From Firmicutes bacterium UBA2058 (GTDB lineage Bacteria > Bacillota > Clostridia > Tissierellales > Sedimentibacteraceae), in assembly GCA_002332905.1 (NCBI GenBank), contig DDAM01000041.1:117121-181120 (forward strand): DNA of 64,000 nt, in the 5' to 3' direction. The translations under genes and the position numbers were made by a program. This document shows positions 1 to 8,947 of the stretch, piece after piece. Below the pieces are notes generated by a model, which searched no databases, was not told the DNA's origin, and saw nothing but the letters and a program-made list of their open reading frames with translations. Position 1 is the first letter of the stretch, and each line of letters begins with the position of its first letter.

Positions 1-735
1 CATAGCTTAAAAAGCGTTCTTAAGTTAAAAGGTTTAAATACTGCTGTTGGAGATGAGGGTGGTTTTGCACCAAATTTAACATCTAATGAAGAAGCATTAA
101 AAACAATTGTGGAGGCTATTGAAAAGGCAGGTTATGTTCCTGGAAAAGATATTATGTTAGCCCTTGATGTTGCTGCAACTGAATTATATGATAAAGAAAC
201 GCAAATGTATAACTTATCTGGTGAAGGAAAATCATTTAATAGAGCCCAAATGGTTGATTACTATGCTGATTTAGTTAGTAAATATCCAATTATTTCAATA
301 GAAGATGGTATGGATGAGGAAGACTGGATAGGCTGGGCTAATTTAACCGAAAGACTTGGTAAAAAAATCCAATTAGTTGGTGATGACTTATTTGTAACAA
401 ACACAGAAAGATTGCAAAAAGGAATTAAAGAAGGCGTAGCAAATTCTATATTAATTAAGTTAAATCAAATAGGAACAATAACTGAAACTTTAGATGCAAT
501 AGAAATGGCTAAAAGAGCTGGTTATACTGCAGTAGTTTCTCATCGTTCAGGAGAGACTGACGATTCTACAATTGCGGATTTAGTTATTGCAGTTAATGCA
601 GGACAAATAAAAACAGGAGCTCCATCAAGAATAGATAGAGTCGCTAAGTACAATCAATTATTAAGACTAGAAGAAATGTTAAGTGCATCATCACAATATA
701 AAGGTCTTGATGTATTTTATAACATTAAAAAATAA
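1..735 (+). CDS. eno: Enolase, C-terminal part (5' end outside window)
   Basis: Phosphopyruvate hydratase of glycolysis, interconverting 2-phosphoglycerate and phosphoenolpyruvate in the cytosol. The reading frame is open from base 1, so the N-terminal ~45% lies outside the window. Visible enolase signatures are VGDEGGFAP near residue 17, the metal-binding IEDGMDEEDW stretch near residue 100, the catalytic-lysine region ILIKLNQIGT near 150 and SHRSGETDD near 180. The stop at 733-735 is followed at once by a perfect 15-bp hairpin terminator. The family match is certain; only the start is missing. Confidence 0.97.
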   Translation, partial: HSLKSVLKLKGLNTAVGDEGGFAPNLTSNEEALKTIVEAIEKAGYVPGKDIMLALDVAATELYDKETQMYNLSGEGKSFNRAQMVDYYADLVSKYPIISIEDGMDEEDWIGWANLTERLGKKIQLVGDDLFVTNTERLQKGIKEGVANSILIKLNQIGTITETLDAIEMAKRAGYTAVVSHRSGETDDSTIADLVIAVNAGQIKTGAPSRIDRVAKYNQLLRLEEMLSASSQYKGLDVFYNIKK

Positions 736-740
736 TAAAT

Positions 741-785
741 AAATGCTAAGCATTTTGTTTTTAAATTAAATGCTTAGCATTTTAT
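741..785. terminator. Bidirectional terminator between eno and nhaC
   Basis: A perfect 15-bp inverted repeat (741-755 with 769-783, AAATGCTAAGCATTT and its complement) with T-rich flanks on both sides. It lies between the convergent eno and nhaC genes and should stop transcription from both. Confidence 0.9.
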
Positions 786-823
786 TTTAAAATTTTATTT
801 ATAAACTGTTCATCTTTATTGTT

Positions 824-2260
824 TTATGCTGTTGCTTTTTTCCCTTTATATTCTTCAGCTGAAGGATCATCCTCAAGCTTCATTATTGTAAATCCTGTAT
901 AACCAGCTATAACAGATACTATTGGGCTTAGTATGTTAAAGAAGCAATACATAAAGTAAGTTGCTGTTGGAACTCCTAAGAATGTTGACATTGTAGCTCC
1001 ACATGTATTCCAAGGAATTAGTGCTGAAGTAACAGTACCTGAATCCTCAAGAGCACGTGATAGGTTACGAGGAGCTAATCCACGTTTTTTATATTCATCC
1101 TTGTACATTTTACCAGGAAGAGCTATAGCTAAGTATTGGTCTCCTGCTAATATATTTATGAACAAACATGATACAACAGTTACTAATATTAAAGAACCGG
1201 TTTTCTTTGCTAAGCCTAATAACTTTTCTGCTATACAGCAAAGCATTCCAGTTTTCTCCAATACTCCACCAAATGTTAATGCACACATGATAAGTGAAAT
1301 AGTCCACATCATACCTTGCATACCACCTCTAGTTAGTAATTCATCAACCATTGCGTTACCAGTTTCTGAAGTCACACCGTACATCATGGAATCAAATACT
1401 CCAAATAAGCTAGCATTTTGGAATGTAAGAGCGCATATACAACCAAGAGCAATACCAGCAATAAGACCAGGAAGTGCAGGAACTTTTAATGCAACCATTA
1501 CTATAACTGCAACAGGAACTAATAAAAGAACTGGTGATATAGTATAATTTTCACTAATTACAGTTAATAATTCATTAATTGAGCTTGTATCAAGCTGCTG
1601 ACCGGCAAATTTAAATCCGATTATTGCAAAAATTACTAATGTTATACCATATGAAATTGATGTTGTAAATAACATGTGTTTAATATGATCAAATAGGTTA
1701 GCACCTGCAACTCCAGGAGCTAGGTTAGTAGTATCAGATAAAGGAGATAATTTGTCTCCAAAATACGCTCCAGATATTATAGCACCTGCTGCTAATCCAG
1801 TAGGTATGTTTAGACCTTGAGCAACGCCAATAAGTGCTATACCAACTGTACCAGCAGTTGTCCAAGAACTTCCTGTAGCTAAAGAAACTATACTACATAA
1901 AATTACAGAAGCAACTAGGAAGAATGTAGGTGATAATATTTGTAAACCATAATAGATAAGTGTTGGTACTATTCCACCAATAATCCATGAACCAATTAAA
2001 GAACCTACTACTGCAAGTATAAGCATTGCTTGCATTGTACTCATTATAGATTCAACTATACCTTGTTCGATATCTTTCCATTTAGATCCTAAAAATACAA
2101 CCGCAATTATTGATGCTATTATAGCACCTATAACTAGTGGAATGTGAATATCAATTTCTAAAACAAGAATTGAAAAAGACAAAATTATAATAGTTAAAAT
2201 TACAGGTAAAATAGAGATAAAAAAAGATGGTTCTTTCTTTTGGTTTTGCTGATTGTTCAT
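824..2260 (-). CDS. nhaC: NhaC-family Na+/H+ antiporter
   Basis: Predicted secondary transporter of 478 residues with about a dozen hydrophobic segments, of the NhaC (Na+/H+ antiporter) family. NhaC-like motifs include TGSSWTTAGTVG near residue 130 and the GAYFGDKLSPLSDTTNLAPG region near 165-185. A good ribosome binding site (GAGGAGG) lies about 7 bases before the ATG. It is transcribed alone, converging on eno. Family members exchange Na+ for H+, but some exchange malate/lactate, so the substrate is inferred. A 14-bp operator-like palindrome lies about 110 bp upstream (2372-2385). Confidence 0.85.
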   Translation of the reverse strand: MNNQQNQKKEPSFFISILPVILTIIILSFSILVLEIDIHIPLVIGAIIASIIAVVFLGSKWKDIEQGIVESIMSTMQAMLILAVVGSLIGSWIIGGIVPTLIYYGLQILSPTFFLVASVILCSIVSLATGSSWTTAGTVGIALIGVAQGLNIPTGLAAGAIISGAYFGDKLSPLSDTTNLAPGVAGANLFDHIKHMLFTTSISYGITLVIFAIIGFKFAGQQLDTSSINELLTVISENYTISPVLLLVPVAVIVMVALKVPALPGLIAGIALGCICALTFQNASLFGVFDSMMYGVTSETGNAMVDELLTRGGMQGMMWTISLIMCALTFGGVLEKTGMLCCIAEKLLGLAKKTGSLILVTVVSCLFINILAGDQYLAIALPGKMYKDEYKKRGLAPRNLSRALEDSGTVTSALIPWNTCGATMSTFLGVPTATYFMYCFFNILSPIVSVIAGYTGFTIMKLEDDPSAEEYKGKKATA

Positions 2261-2371
2261 ATTATTATTCCTCCTCTTTTTTGAATAAGCATAATTTGTT
2301 AGGACATAATATTATAATAAGATCGGGCGAAAATATAATATTATGAAAAAGATTTGTAACACTCGCGAGCA

Positions 2372-2385
2372 TGAAAATGTTTTCA
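2372..2385. promoter_or_regulatory. cre-like palindrome upstream of nhaC
   Basis: TGAAAATGTTTTCA, with 6-bp arms (TGAAAA/TTTTCA) around a 2-bp centre. It matches the CcpA cre consensus at all but one defined position. The identical 14-mer occurs at 24607-24620 before the DUF5058 operon. The rest of the 409-bp gap 2261-2669 holds A+T-rich promoter DNA for nhaC and secG and no gene that I can see. Confidence 0.45.
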
Positions 2386-2598
2386 CTTTTTTATAGTATC
2401 ACACATGTCGACACTTGTCAAAGAAAAAATGAAATAAACTTAATTAATTTTTGAAAAAAATGAAAAATATTAATTTATTTAGCAAATATTAGTAAACTCA
2501 AATAATGTAATTTATTACATAGAGCTGTTAATAATAAAATATTTTTTGACAATCAATTAATTTTTAGCATGCTATATTAAAATAAGTACAGATTTATA

Positions 2599-2627
2599 TT
2601 GATTTTATATATAGTTTATGATATAAT
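2599..2627 (+). promoter_or_regulatory. Sigma-A promoter of secG
   Basis: TTGATT (2599-2604), a 17-bp spacer and TATAAT (2622-2627), about 40 bp before the secG start. Confidence 0.6.
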
Positions 2628-2669
2628 TCATACGTTAAAAAGAAGTTAATTAGGAGGTGGCAAGCATTT

Positions 2670-2903
2670 ATGTTGAAAATAATTGTTACAATATTTTTAG
2701 TACTTGCTAGTTTTGTTTTAATTGCAAGTATATTATTGCAATCTGGTAAGCAAGCTGGAATGTCTGGTGAAATAGCAGGTGGAGCGGAATCATTATGGGG
2801 TAGAAATAAAGGTAGAAGCTTTGAAGGTAAATTAGAAAAAGCTACAACAATATCGGCAGTAGTTTTTGTTTTAGCTTCATTATTACTAGTAGCAATTCAA
2901 TAA
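2670..2903 (+). CDS. secG: Preprotein translocase subunit SecG
   Basis: Small SecYEG translocon component of 77 residues with two membrane helices (about 3-24 and 56-76) joined by the typical loop containing LLQSGKQAGMSGEIAGG. It helps SecA-driven protein export at the plasma membrane. The start ATG follows AGGAGGTGG by about 10 bases. Its own promoter and a downstream terminator suggest a one-gene transcript. In many Firmicutes secG is next to rnr and smpB; here hppA and a cell-wall cluster intervene before rnr. Confidence 0.95.
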   Translation: MLKIIVTIFLVLASFVLIASILLQSGKQAGMSGEIAGGAESLWGRNKGRSFEGKLEKATTISAVVFVLASLLLVAIQ

Positions 2904-2920
2904 TTATATATATATGTAAA

Positions 2921-2958
2921 AAAGGGACGAAAAAACTATGTGTTTTTTCATCTTTTTT
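2921..2958 (+). terminator. Terminator after secG
   Basis: Hairpin GACGAAAAAAC / GTTTTTTCATC followed by TTTTTT. Confidence 0.7.
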
Positions 2959-3063
2959 ATGCTCAACCAATTTTTTCAAAACAAATATTGGTAGGTAAAA
3001 CGCAATATATTTAATTATAGATTTTAAAAACTAAATAAAAAAACTTTTGGAGGAATTTTTAAA

Positions 3064-5130
3064 ATGGATTCATTATTTATAATAGCTCCTATAGTAGGGG
3101 TTATTGCACTCTTATATGCATTCTATAAGGCATCAACTATAAACAAAGTAGATGCTGGAAATGACAGAATGAAAGAAATTGCTTCTTATATTCAAGAAGG
3201 CGCTATGGCATTTCTAACTAGAGAATATAAGACATTAGTTATATTTGCAGGTGTATTAGCTATAGTACTATGGTTAGGAATTAACTGGCAGACAGCTTTA
3301 TGCTTTTTAGTAGGAGCTATATTCTCAGCATTAGCGGGACTTTTTGGAATGAAGGTTGCTACAAAAGCGAATGTTAGAACAGCTAATGCAGCTAGAGAGT
3401 CAGGAATGAATAAGGCTTTAGATGTAGCATTCTCAGGTGGAGCTGTAATGGGAATGGTAGTTGTTGGTCTTGGTTTATTTGGAGCAGGTGCTTTGTGGAT
3501 ATTATTTACAATGGTTTTAAAAGTAGATTCTAATATAGCTGCTACATATTTAACAGGCTTTGGATTAGGTGCTTCTTCAATAGCATTATTTGGACGTGTT
3601 GGTGGTGGTATCTATACAAAGGCTGCTGACGTTGGAGCTGACCTTGTTGGTAAAGTTGAAGCTGGAATACCAGAAGATGATCCAAGAAACCCTGCTGTTA
3701 TAGCAGATAACGTAGGTGATAACGTAGGTGACGTTGCTGGTATGGGTGCTGACTTATTCGAGTCATATGTTGGTTCTATTATATCAGCTATAACATTAGG
3801 TGCTGTAGCTTTTGCAGAAGGAAGAGGAATTATATTTGCACTTATATTACCAGCAGTAGGAATACTTGCGTCAATAATAGGAACATTATTTGTTAGAAGT
3901 AAAGAGGGTGGAAACCCACAAAAAGCGTTAAACGCAGGTACATACGTAAGCTCACTTATAGTAGTAGTTGCTTCATTCTTCTTAAGTAAATCTATATTAC
4001 AAGATGTTAGACCTTTCTTTGCAATAGTAATAGGTTTAGCTGTAGGACTAATAATAGCGAAAATTACAGAGTACTACACTTCAGGAGATTATAAACCTGT
4101 TAAGGGTATAGCTGATCAATCAGAAACTGGACCAGCTACTACTATTATCAGTGGTTTATCAGTAGGTATGTTATCAACTGCATTACCAATTGTTGTTTTA
4201 GCAATAGGAATTATAGCAGCTTATTACTTATGTGGTATGTCTTTTGGTGAAATGAGCTTTGAACAAGGATTATATGGTATAGCTCTTGCAGCTGTAGGTA
4301 TGCTTTCAACTACAGGTATGACTGTTGCAGTTGATGCTTATGGACCAATAGCAGACAATGCTGGTGGCATAGCTGAAATGTGTGAATTACCTCATGGAGT
4401 TAGAGAGATCACAGATAAACTTGATTCTGTTGGAAATACAACAGCAGCTATAGGTAAAGGATTTGCAATAGGCTCAGCAGCCTTAACAGCTCTTGCACTA
4501 TTTGCATCCTATACACAAGCAGTTGGTATTAGTGCAGAAACAGGTGTTAACTTAATTGAACCAACAGTTATAGCTGGTATATTTATAGGTGGTATGTTAC
4601 CATTCTTATTCTCAGCAATCACTATGAGTGCAGTTGGTAAAGCAGCATTCGCTATGATTGAAGAGGTTAGGAGACAATTTAGAGAAATGCCTGGAATTAT
4701 GAAGGGTACAGATAAGCCAGACTATACAAAATGTGTTGACATTAGTACAACAGCAGCATTAAGAGAAATGATTATACCAGGACTTTTGGCGGTTATAGTT
4801 CCATTAATAGTTGGTTTCTTACTTGGTAAAGAAGCATTAGGTGGATTATTGGCTGGTTCATTAGTTACAGGTGTATTGATGGCTATAATGATGGCTAATG
4901 CTGGTGGAGCTTGGGACAATGCTAAAAAATACATTGAATCAGGTTTTCATGGTGGAAAAGGTAGTGATGCTCATAAAGCAGCAGTTGTTGGAGATACAGT
5001 TGGAGACCCATTCAAGGATACTTCAGGACCTTCAATCAATATCTTAATTAAGCTTATGACTATAGTAGCATTAGTATTCGGACCAGTAATAGCTCAATAT
5101 GGTGGATTATTGTTGAACTTCTTTAAATAG
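3064..5130 (+). CDS. hppA: Membrane-bound ion-pumping pyrophosphatase, K+-dependent type
   Basis: Integral membrane pump of 688 residues with about 16 membrane segments. It hydrolyses PPi and moves H+ or Na+ across the membrane. The substrate loop with repeated DNVGD motifs (DNVGDNVGDVAGMGADLFES) sits near residues 216-236, and the second conserved acidic loop GDTVGDPFKDTSGP near the C-terminus is intact. In the GNTTAA motif near residue 457, Ala replaces the Lys of K+-independent enzymes; by established family rules this predicts a K+-dependent enzyme. Whether it pumps Na+ or H+ cannot be settled by eye, though nearby nhaC would suit a Na+ cycle. The ATG follows GGAGG by about 8 bases. A clear terminator follows. 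Confidence 0.95.
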   Translation: MDSLFIIAPIVGVIALLYAFYKASTINKVDAGNDRMKEIASYIQEGAMAFLTREYKTLVIFAGVLAIVLWLGINWQTALCFLVGAIFSALAGLFGMKVATKANVRTANAARESGMNKALDVAFSGGAVMGMVVVGLGLFGAGALWILFTMVLKVDSNIAATYLTGFGLGASSIALFGRVGGGIYTKAADVGADLVGKVEAGIPEDDPRNPAVIADNVGDNVGDVAGMGADLFESYVGSIISAITLGAVAFAEGRGIIFALILPAVGILASIIGTLFVRSKEGGNPQKALNAGTYVSSLIVVVASFFLSKSILQDVRPFFAIVIGLAVGLIIAKITEYYTSGDYKPVKGIADQSETGPATTIISGLSVGMLSTALPIVVLAIGIIAAYYLCGMSFGEMSFEQGLYGIALAAVGMLSTTGMTVAVDAYGPIADNAGGIAEMCELPHGVREITDKLDSVGNTTAAIGKGFAIGSAALTALALFASYTQAVGISAETGVNLIEPTVIAGIFIGGMLPFLFSAITMSAVGKAAFAMIEEVRRQFREMPGIMKGTDKPDYTKCVDISTTAALREMIIPGLLAVIVPLIVGFLLGKEALGGLLAGSLVTGVLMAIMMANAGGAWDNAKKYIESGFHGGKGSDAHKAAVVGDTVGDPFKDTSGPSINILIKLMTIVALVFGPVIAQYGGLLLNFFK

Positions 5131-5143
5131 ATAAAATAGATTG

Positions 5144-5172
5144 AGAAAAAGACTCGTAAGAGTCTTTTTTTA
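5144..5172 (+). terminator. Terminator after hppA
   Basis: Hairpin AAAAAGACTC-gtaa-GAGTCTTTTT running into T7. Confidence 0.9.
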
Positions 5173-5219
5173 TGTTCCCTCTAATATCATTTTGCATATA
5201 ATAGTAGAGGGGTTTTTGA

Positions 5220-6008
5220 ATGCATATAGTTATTGATGGTATTAAAATAAATTACATAGATGAGGGCTGTGGTACAAATGTTTTATTATTGCACGGTTGG
5301 GGAGCAAATATAAAAACTATGCAGCCTATATTTGATATGTTAAAAAATAGATGCAGAGTTGTTGCAGTTGATTTACCTGGATTTGGAGAAAGTGATATGC
5401 CATTAGTATCGTGGAATAGTTATGACTATGCAGATATAGTAAAAAAAATTATTGATGCATTATATTTAAAAGATATTATTTTATTTGGTCATTCTCATGG
5501 AGGAAGAGTTTCAATTATATTATCATCAACATATCAAAATTTAATTAAAAAGCTTATCTTGATTGACAGTGCTGGAATTATACCTAAAAAAACATTAAAA
5601 TACTATTATAGAATATATAGGTATAAGCTGTTAAAAAAGCTATATTTGATATTTAATAAGAATAACAAATTTAAATTGAACGATTTTTATAAAAAATTTG
5701 GTTCAGAAGATTATAAAAATGCTGAAAACGAGATTATAAGGCAAACTTTAGTTAAAGTCTTACATGACAATATTGAAAGCCATTTAGCCGAAATAAAAGC
5801 ACCTACTTTGATTATTTGGGGTGAACAAGATACAGACACACCACTTTATATGGCGAAAAAATTAAATGAGAAAATACTTGACAGCGGATTAGTTATATTA
5901 GAGCGTGCAAAACACTATTCTTATTTAGATAATTTCTATAAATTTAAGCTAGTAGTGGAAGCTTTTTTAATTAATGATTACATTAATTCAAATGGAGGTA
6001 TTTTATGA
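5220..6008 (+). CDS. Alpha/beta hydrolase
   Basis: Alpha/beta-hydrolase fold protein of 262 residues. The HGWGAN oxyanion loop is near residue 26, the nucleophile elbow GHSHGG near 90 (Ser ~92), the acid in GEQDTDTP near 203 and the catalytic His in AKHYSY near 232, so the triad looks complete. No signal peptide, so it is cytosolic. Its stop overlaps the next gene (Mur ligase) by 4 bp, and Ddl follows, so a role tied to envelope or cell-wall precursor metabolism is inferred. The substrate is unknown. Confidence 0.8.
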   Translation: MHIVIDGIKINYIDEGCGTNVLLLHGWGANIKTMQPIFDMLKNRCRVVAVDLPGFGESDMPLVSWNSYDYADIVKKIIDALYLKDIILFGHSHGGRVSIILSSTYQNLIKKLILIDSAGIIPKKTLKYYYRIYRYKLLKKLYLIFNKNNKFKLNDFYKKFGSEDYKNAENEIIRQTLVKVLHDNIESHLAEIKAPTLIIWGEQDTDTPLYMAKKLNEKILDSGLVILERAKHYSYLDNFYKFKLVVEAFLINDYINSNGGIL

Positions 6009-7651
6009 ATATAATTTTATGGTCTTTAACTTTGTTTCTTTGGCTTAGAATTATGTCTTTAAAGTCAGAAAGCTACTTGCATATTGTACAATTAGAGGGG
6101 TATAGTACAAATAAATTTGAAAATTGGATGCATAAAAATAAAAATAAAATATATAAAAAAAATGATATTTTCTTTTTAGTCACTACTGCGTTTTTATTAG
6201 TTTTACAATATATTTTTAATGAGATATATATAATCAAATCTTTATTTTCTTTATGTATAAACCTATTATTAATTCTAATGAACATTATGCTTACTTACAT
6301 GAAGGCAACTCCTAAAAAGCCATTTATTCGTACTAAAAGAGCTAAAAGATTAGATACAATATCATTTATACTTATTATTCTTGATTTATTAATAGTAATT
6401 TCTATTATTTCTATTTATACCAATAATGTGGATATTATTTATCCAGTATGTATTGGATTTATGAGTATTTCATACTTCTTTTGCATATATTATGTATTGT
6501 TAGGTAATATAATTTCAGTGCCTATAGAAAATAAAATTAATAAAAAATTTTACGATATGGCAAGCAAGAAAATAAGAAACTTAAATAAGATAAAAACCAT
6601 TGGTATAACCGGTAGCTATGGAAAAACTAGCACAAAATTTATTGCTGCTACTATATTATCACATAAATATAAAGTTATGAATACACCGGAAAGCTATAAT
6701 ACACCAATGGGAATAAGTAAGGTAATAAATAATGACTTAAGCGATTATTATGATGTGTTTATAGCTGAACTAGGTGCAACTAAAAAAGGTGATATTGATG
6801 AGGTTGCTAGGCTTACTAATCCTAAAATAGGTGTTCTTACTTCTATTGGTCCTTGTCATCTTCAAACCTTTGGTTCAATCAGCAATATTGCAAATGGCAA
6901 ATATGAGTTGATAGAGTACCTGCCAAGTGATGGTATTGCAATTTTTAATTATGATAATCCATATGTCAAAGAATTAGCTGATAAAACTTTAAAAACAAAG
7001 TTATTATACTCAATAGAAAACATAGATAATGCAGATGTTTTCGCTACAGATATAACAGTAAATGAAACAGGCTCTTTATTCACGCTTTGTGTTAAAAACA
7101 AAGGCACTATAGAATGTGAAACATCTCTTCTTGGAAAACACAATATATTAAATATACTTGCAGGTGTTTCAATTGCAATTGCTTTGGGTATGAATTTAGA
7201 AGAAATTAGATTAGGAGTAAAAAAAATCTTACCTGTAAAGCATAGATTAGAGCTTATTGATCCTAAGACTGGTATACTGGTAATAGATGATGCTTTTAAT
7301 TCAAACCCAGATGGAGCCAGTGCTGCATTAGAAGTTTTGAGTGAATTTAAAAATAAAAGAAAAATTATTGTTACACCAGGTATGATTGAGCTTGGGGAAA
7401 TTGAAAAAAAAGAAAATGAAAAATTTGGAGAGAAAATTGCTGAGATTTGTGATATAGTTATACTAGTAGGTAAAAAAAGGACGCAGCCTATTTATAATGG
7501 ATTAATAAAAAAGGGATATGATAAAAATAGTATATATGTAGTAAATTCCACTAATGATTCCACTGAAATAATAAAAAGCATTGCAAAACAAGGCGATATT
7601 ATACTATATGAAAATGATTTGCCAGATACTTATGAGGAAAGAGTAAAGTAA
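6005..7651 (+). CDS. Mur ligase (MurF-like) with N-terminal membrane domain
   Basis: ATP-dependent Mur-ligase-family enzyme of 548 residues. Residues 1 to ~175 contain about five hydrophobic segments instead of the usual soluble MurF domain 1. The ATP loop GITGSYGKTSTK follows near 198-209, then the central domain, and a C-terminal ligase domain with DDAFNSNPDG near 425. MurF adds D-Ala-D-Ala to UDP-MurNAc-tripeptide, and the downstream ddl-type gene would make that dipeptide, which supports this role. The membrane fusion suggests ligation at the membrane. The exact substrate is inferred. The start overlaps the hydrolase stop (4 bp) and has a GGAGG site inside that gene. Confidence 0.8.
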   Translation: MNIILWSLTLFLWLRIMSLKSESYLHIVQLEGYSTNKFENWMHKNKNKIYKKNDIFFLVTTAFLLVLQYIFNEIYIIKSLFSLCINLLLILMNIMLTYMKATPKKPFIRTKRAKRLDTISFILIILDLLIVISIISIYTNNVDIIYPVCIGFMSISYFFCIYYVLLGNIISVPIENKINKKFYDMASKKIRNLNKIKTIGITGSYGKTSTKFIAATILSHKYKVMNTPESYNTPMGISKVINNDLSDYYDVFIAELGATKKGDIDEVARLTNPKIGVLTSIGPCHLQTFGSISNIANGKYELIEYLPSDGIAIFNYDNPYVKELADKTLKTKLLYSIENIDNADVFATDITVNETGSLFTLCVKNKGTIECETSLLGKHNILNILAGVSIAIALGMNLEEIRLGVKKILPVKHRLELIDPKTGILVIDDAFNSNPDGASAALEVLSEFKNKRKIIVTPGMIELGEIEKKENEKFGEKIAEICDIVILVGKKRTQPIYNGLIKKGYDKNSIYVVNSTNDSTEIIKSIAKQGDIILYENDLPDTYEERVK

Positions 7652-7663
7652 AAAGACACTTCA

Positions 7664-7690
7664 CAGCGTGAAAAAAGGCGTTTCACGCTG
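7664..7690. repeat. Intergenic hairpin between Mur ligase and ddl
   Basis: CAGCGTGAAA / TTTCACGCTG, a perfect 10-bp stem with a 7-base loop and no T-run, so not an obvious terminator. It is followed by CGAAGCGATG. It resembles the hairpin elements seen at 35150, 42577, 50781 and 56028 but lacks their AATGGAGG end. Confidence 0.5.
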
Positions 7691-7745
7691 CGAAGCGATG
7701 TAAGAGTTAAGTATGGGGATTTTGTTTATATATAGGGGGTAATAT

Positions 7746-8924
7746 ATGAAAAAGCGTGTTGGAATTTTAATTGGAGGAAAATCAGTAGAGCATGAGGTTT
7801 CAATAATAACTGGACTTCAAGTTCTAGACAACATAGATAAAGAAAAATACGAACCAGTTATTGTTTACATACAAAAGGATGGAAGTTGGTTTTTAGGTAA
7901 AAGCTTATACGATGTTAATAACTATAAGAATAAACGGTTAGATGATAAATATGAAGTAGTGCCTATAGCCAGTAATAATAAGCTTTTATTATATCCTCAT
8001 CCTAAAAATGTAAAGAGAAAATTATTTAAAAAACCAGCTGAGGTTGAAATTGATATAGTATTTCCAGCACTTCATGGAACAAATGTTGAAGATGGATGTA
8101 TGCATGGTTTTTTTCAAATGAATGATATACCATGTGCCTTTGGCAGTGTGTTAAGCTCTGCAGTTGGTATGGATAAGGTTATAATGAAAAAAATCTTTAG
8201 CGCTGATAAATTACCTATAACTGAATACATTTGGTTTTACAAAAATGAATTTATGTTAGAAATGGATAAAATCATAAAAAATTCAGAGGAGATTGGATAT
8301 CCATTAATTGTTAAGCCAGCTAATTTAGGCTCAAGTATTGGTATCAATAAGGCCAATAATCAACAGGAGTTAATTTATGCTATACAAGTAGCCTCATCCT
8401 ACGATAAAAAAATTATAGTAGAAAAATGTCTTGAAAATATAAGAGAGATTAACTGTGCAGTTTTAGGCTATGAAAATGATTTAATAACTTCTTTGTGTGA
8501 GGAGCCATTAGGCTGGAAAGAGTTTCTAACCTATGAAGATAAATACATAAATAATAGTAAAAATAGTATTAATAACAACAGAAAAATACCAGCAGATATA
8601 GATGAGGAAACGACTAATGCGATATATGAGCTCGCTAAACGTGCTTTCAATGCTATTGACTGTGCTGGAAATGCTAGAATAGACTTTTTATATGATGGCT
8701 ATAATATATATATTAATGAAATAAATACTATACCAGGTTCTATAGCATTTTACTTATGGGAAAAGAAAGATATTAGCTTTAAAGATTTAATAACAAAAAT
8801 TTTAAATATAGCTGAGGCTAATGGGAAAGATAAGATAATGAATATTATTAGCTATAATATAGATTTATTTGATAATATTGGAAATATTGGTAGTAATTTA
8901 GGTAAGTTCGGTAAACATTCATAG
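7746..8924 (+). CDS. ddl: D-alanine--D-alanine ligase family enzyme (ATP-grasp)
   Basis: ATP-grasp ligase of 392 residues that makes the D-Ala-D-Ala (or D-Ala-D-X) dipeptide for peptidoglycan. GGKSVEHEVSIITG near residue 10, the HGTNVEDG motif near 115, the KPANLGSSIGI loop near 195 and NEINTIPGS near 325 are all Ddl motifs. Past NTIPGS the sequence reads IAFYLWE, unlike the commonest Ddl form, so the acceptor specificity (Ala versus Ser/Lac) is uncertain. The C-terminal ~30 residues are a low-complexity Asn/Gly/Ile tail. The start follows AGGGGG by about 6 bases. Functionally grouped with the upstream Mur ligase. Confidence 0.85.
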   Translation: MKKRVGILIGGKSVEHEVSIITGLQVLDNIDKEKYEPVIVYIQKDGSWFLGKSLYDVNNYKNKRLDDKYEVVPIASNNKLLLYPHPKNVKRKLFKKPAEVEIDIVFPALHGTNVEDGCMHGFFQMNDIPCAFGSVLSSAVGMDKVIMKKIFSADKLPITEYIWFYKNEFMLEMDKIIKNSEEIGYPLIVKPANLGSSIGINKANNQQELIYAIQVASSYDKKIIVEKCLENIREINCAVLGYENDLITSLCEEPLGWKEFLTYEDKYINNSKNSINNNRKIPADIDEETTNAIYELAKRAFNAIDCAGNARIDFLYDGYNIYINEINTIPGSIAFYLWEKKDISFKDLITKILNIAEANGKDKIMNIISYNIDLFDNIGNIGSNLGKFGKHS

Positions 8925-8947
8925 AATTTTATTTTACGGAGGATAAA

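Noticed and set aside
1101..1547. Plus-strand frames inside nhaC
   Set aside because: Antisense shadow of a clear membrane protein; no ribosome binding site or protein motif.
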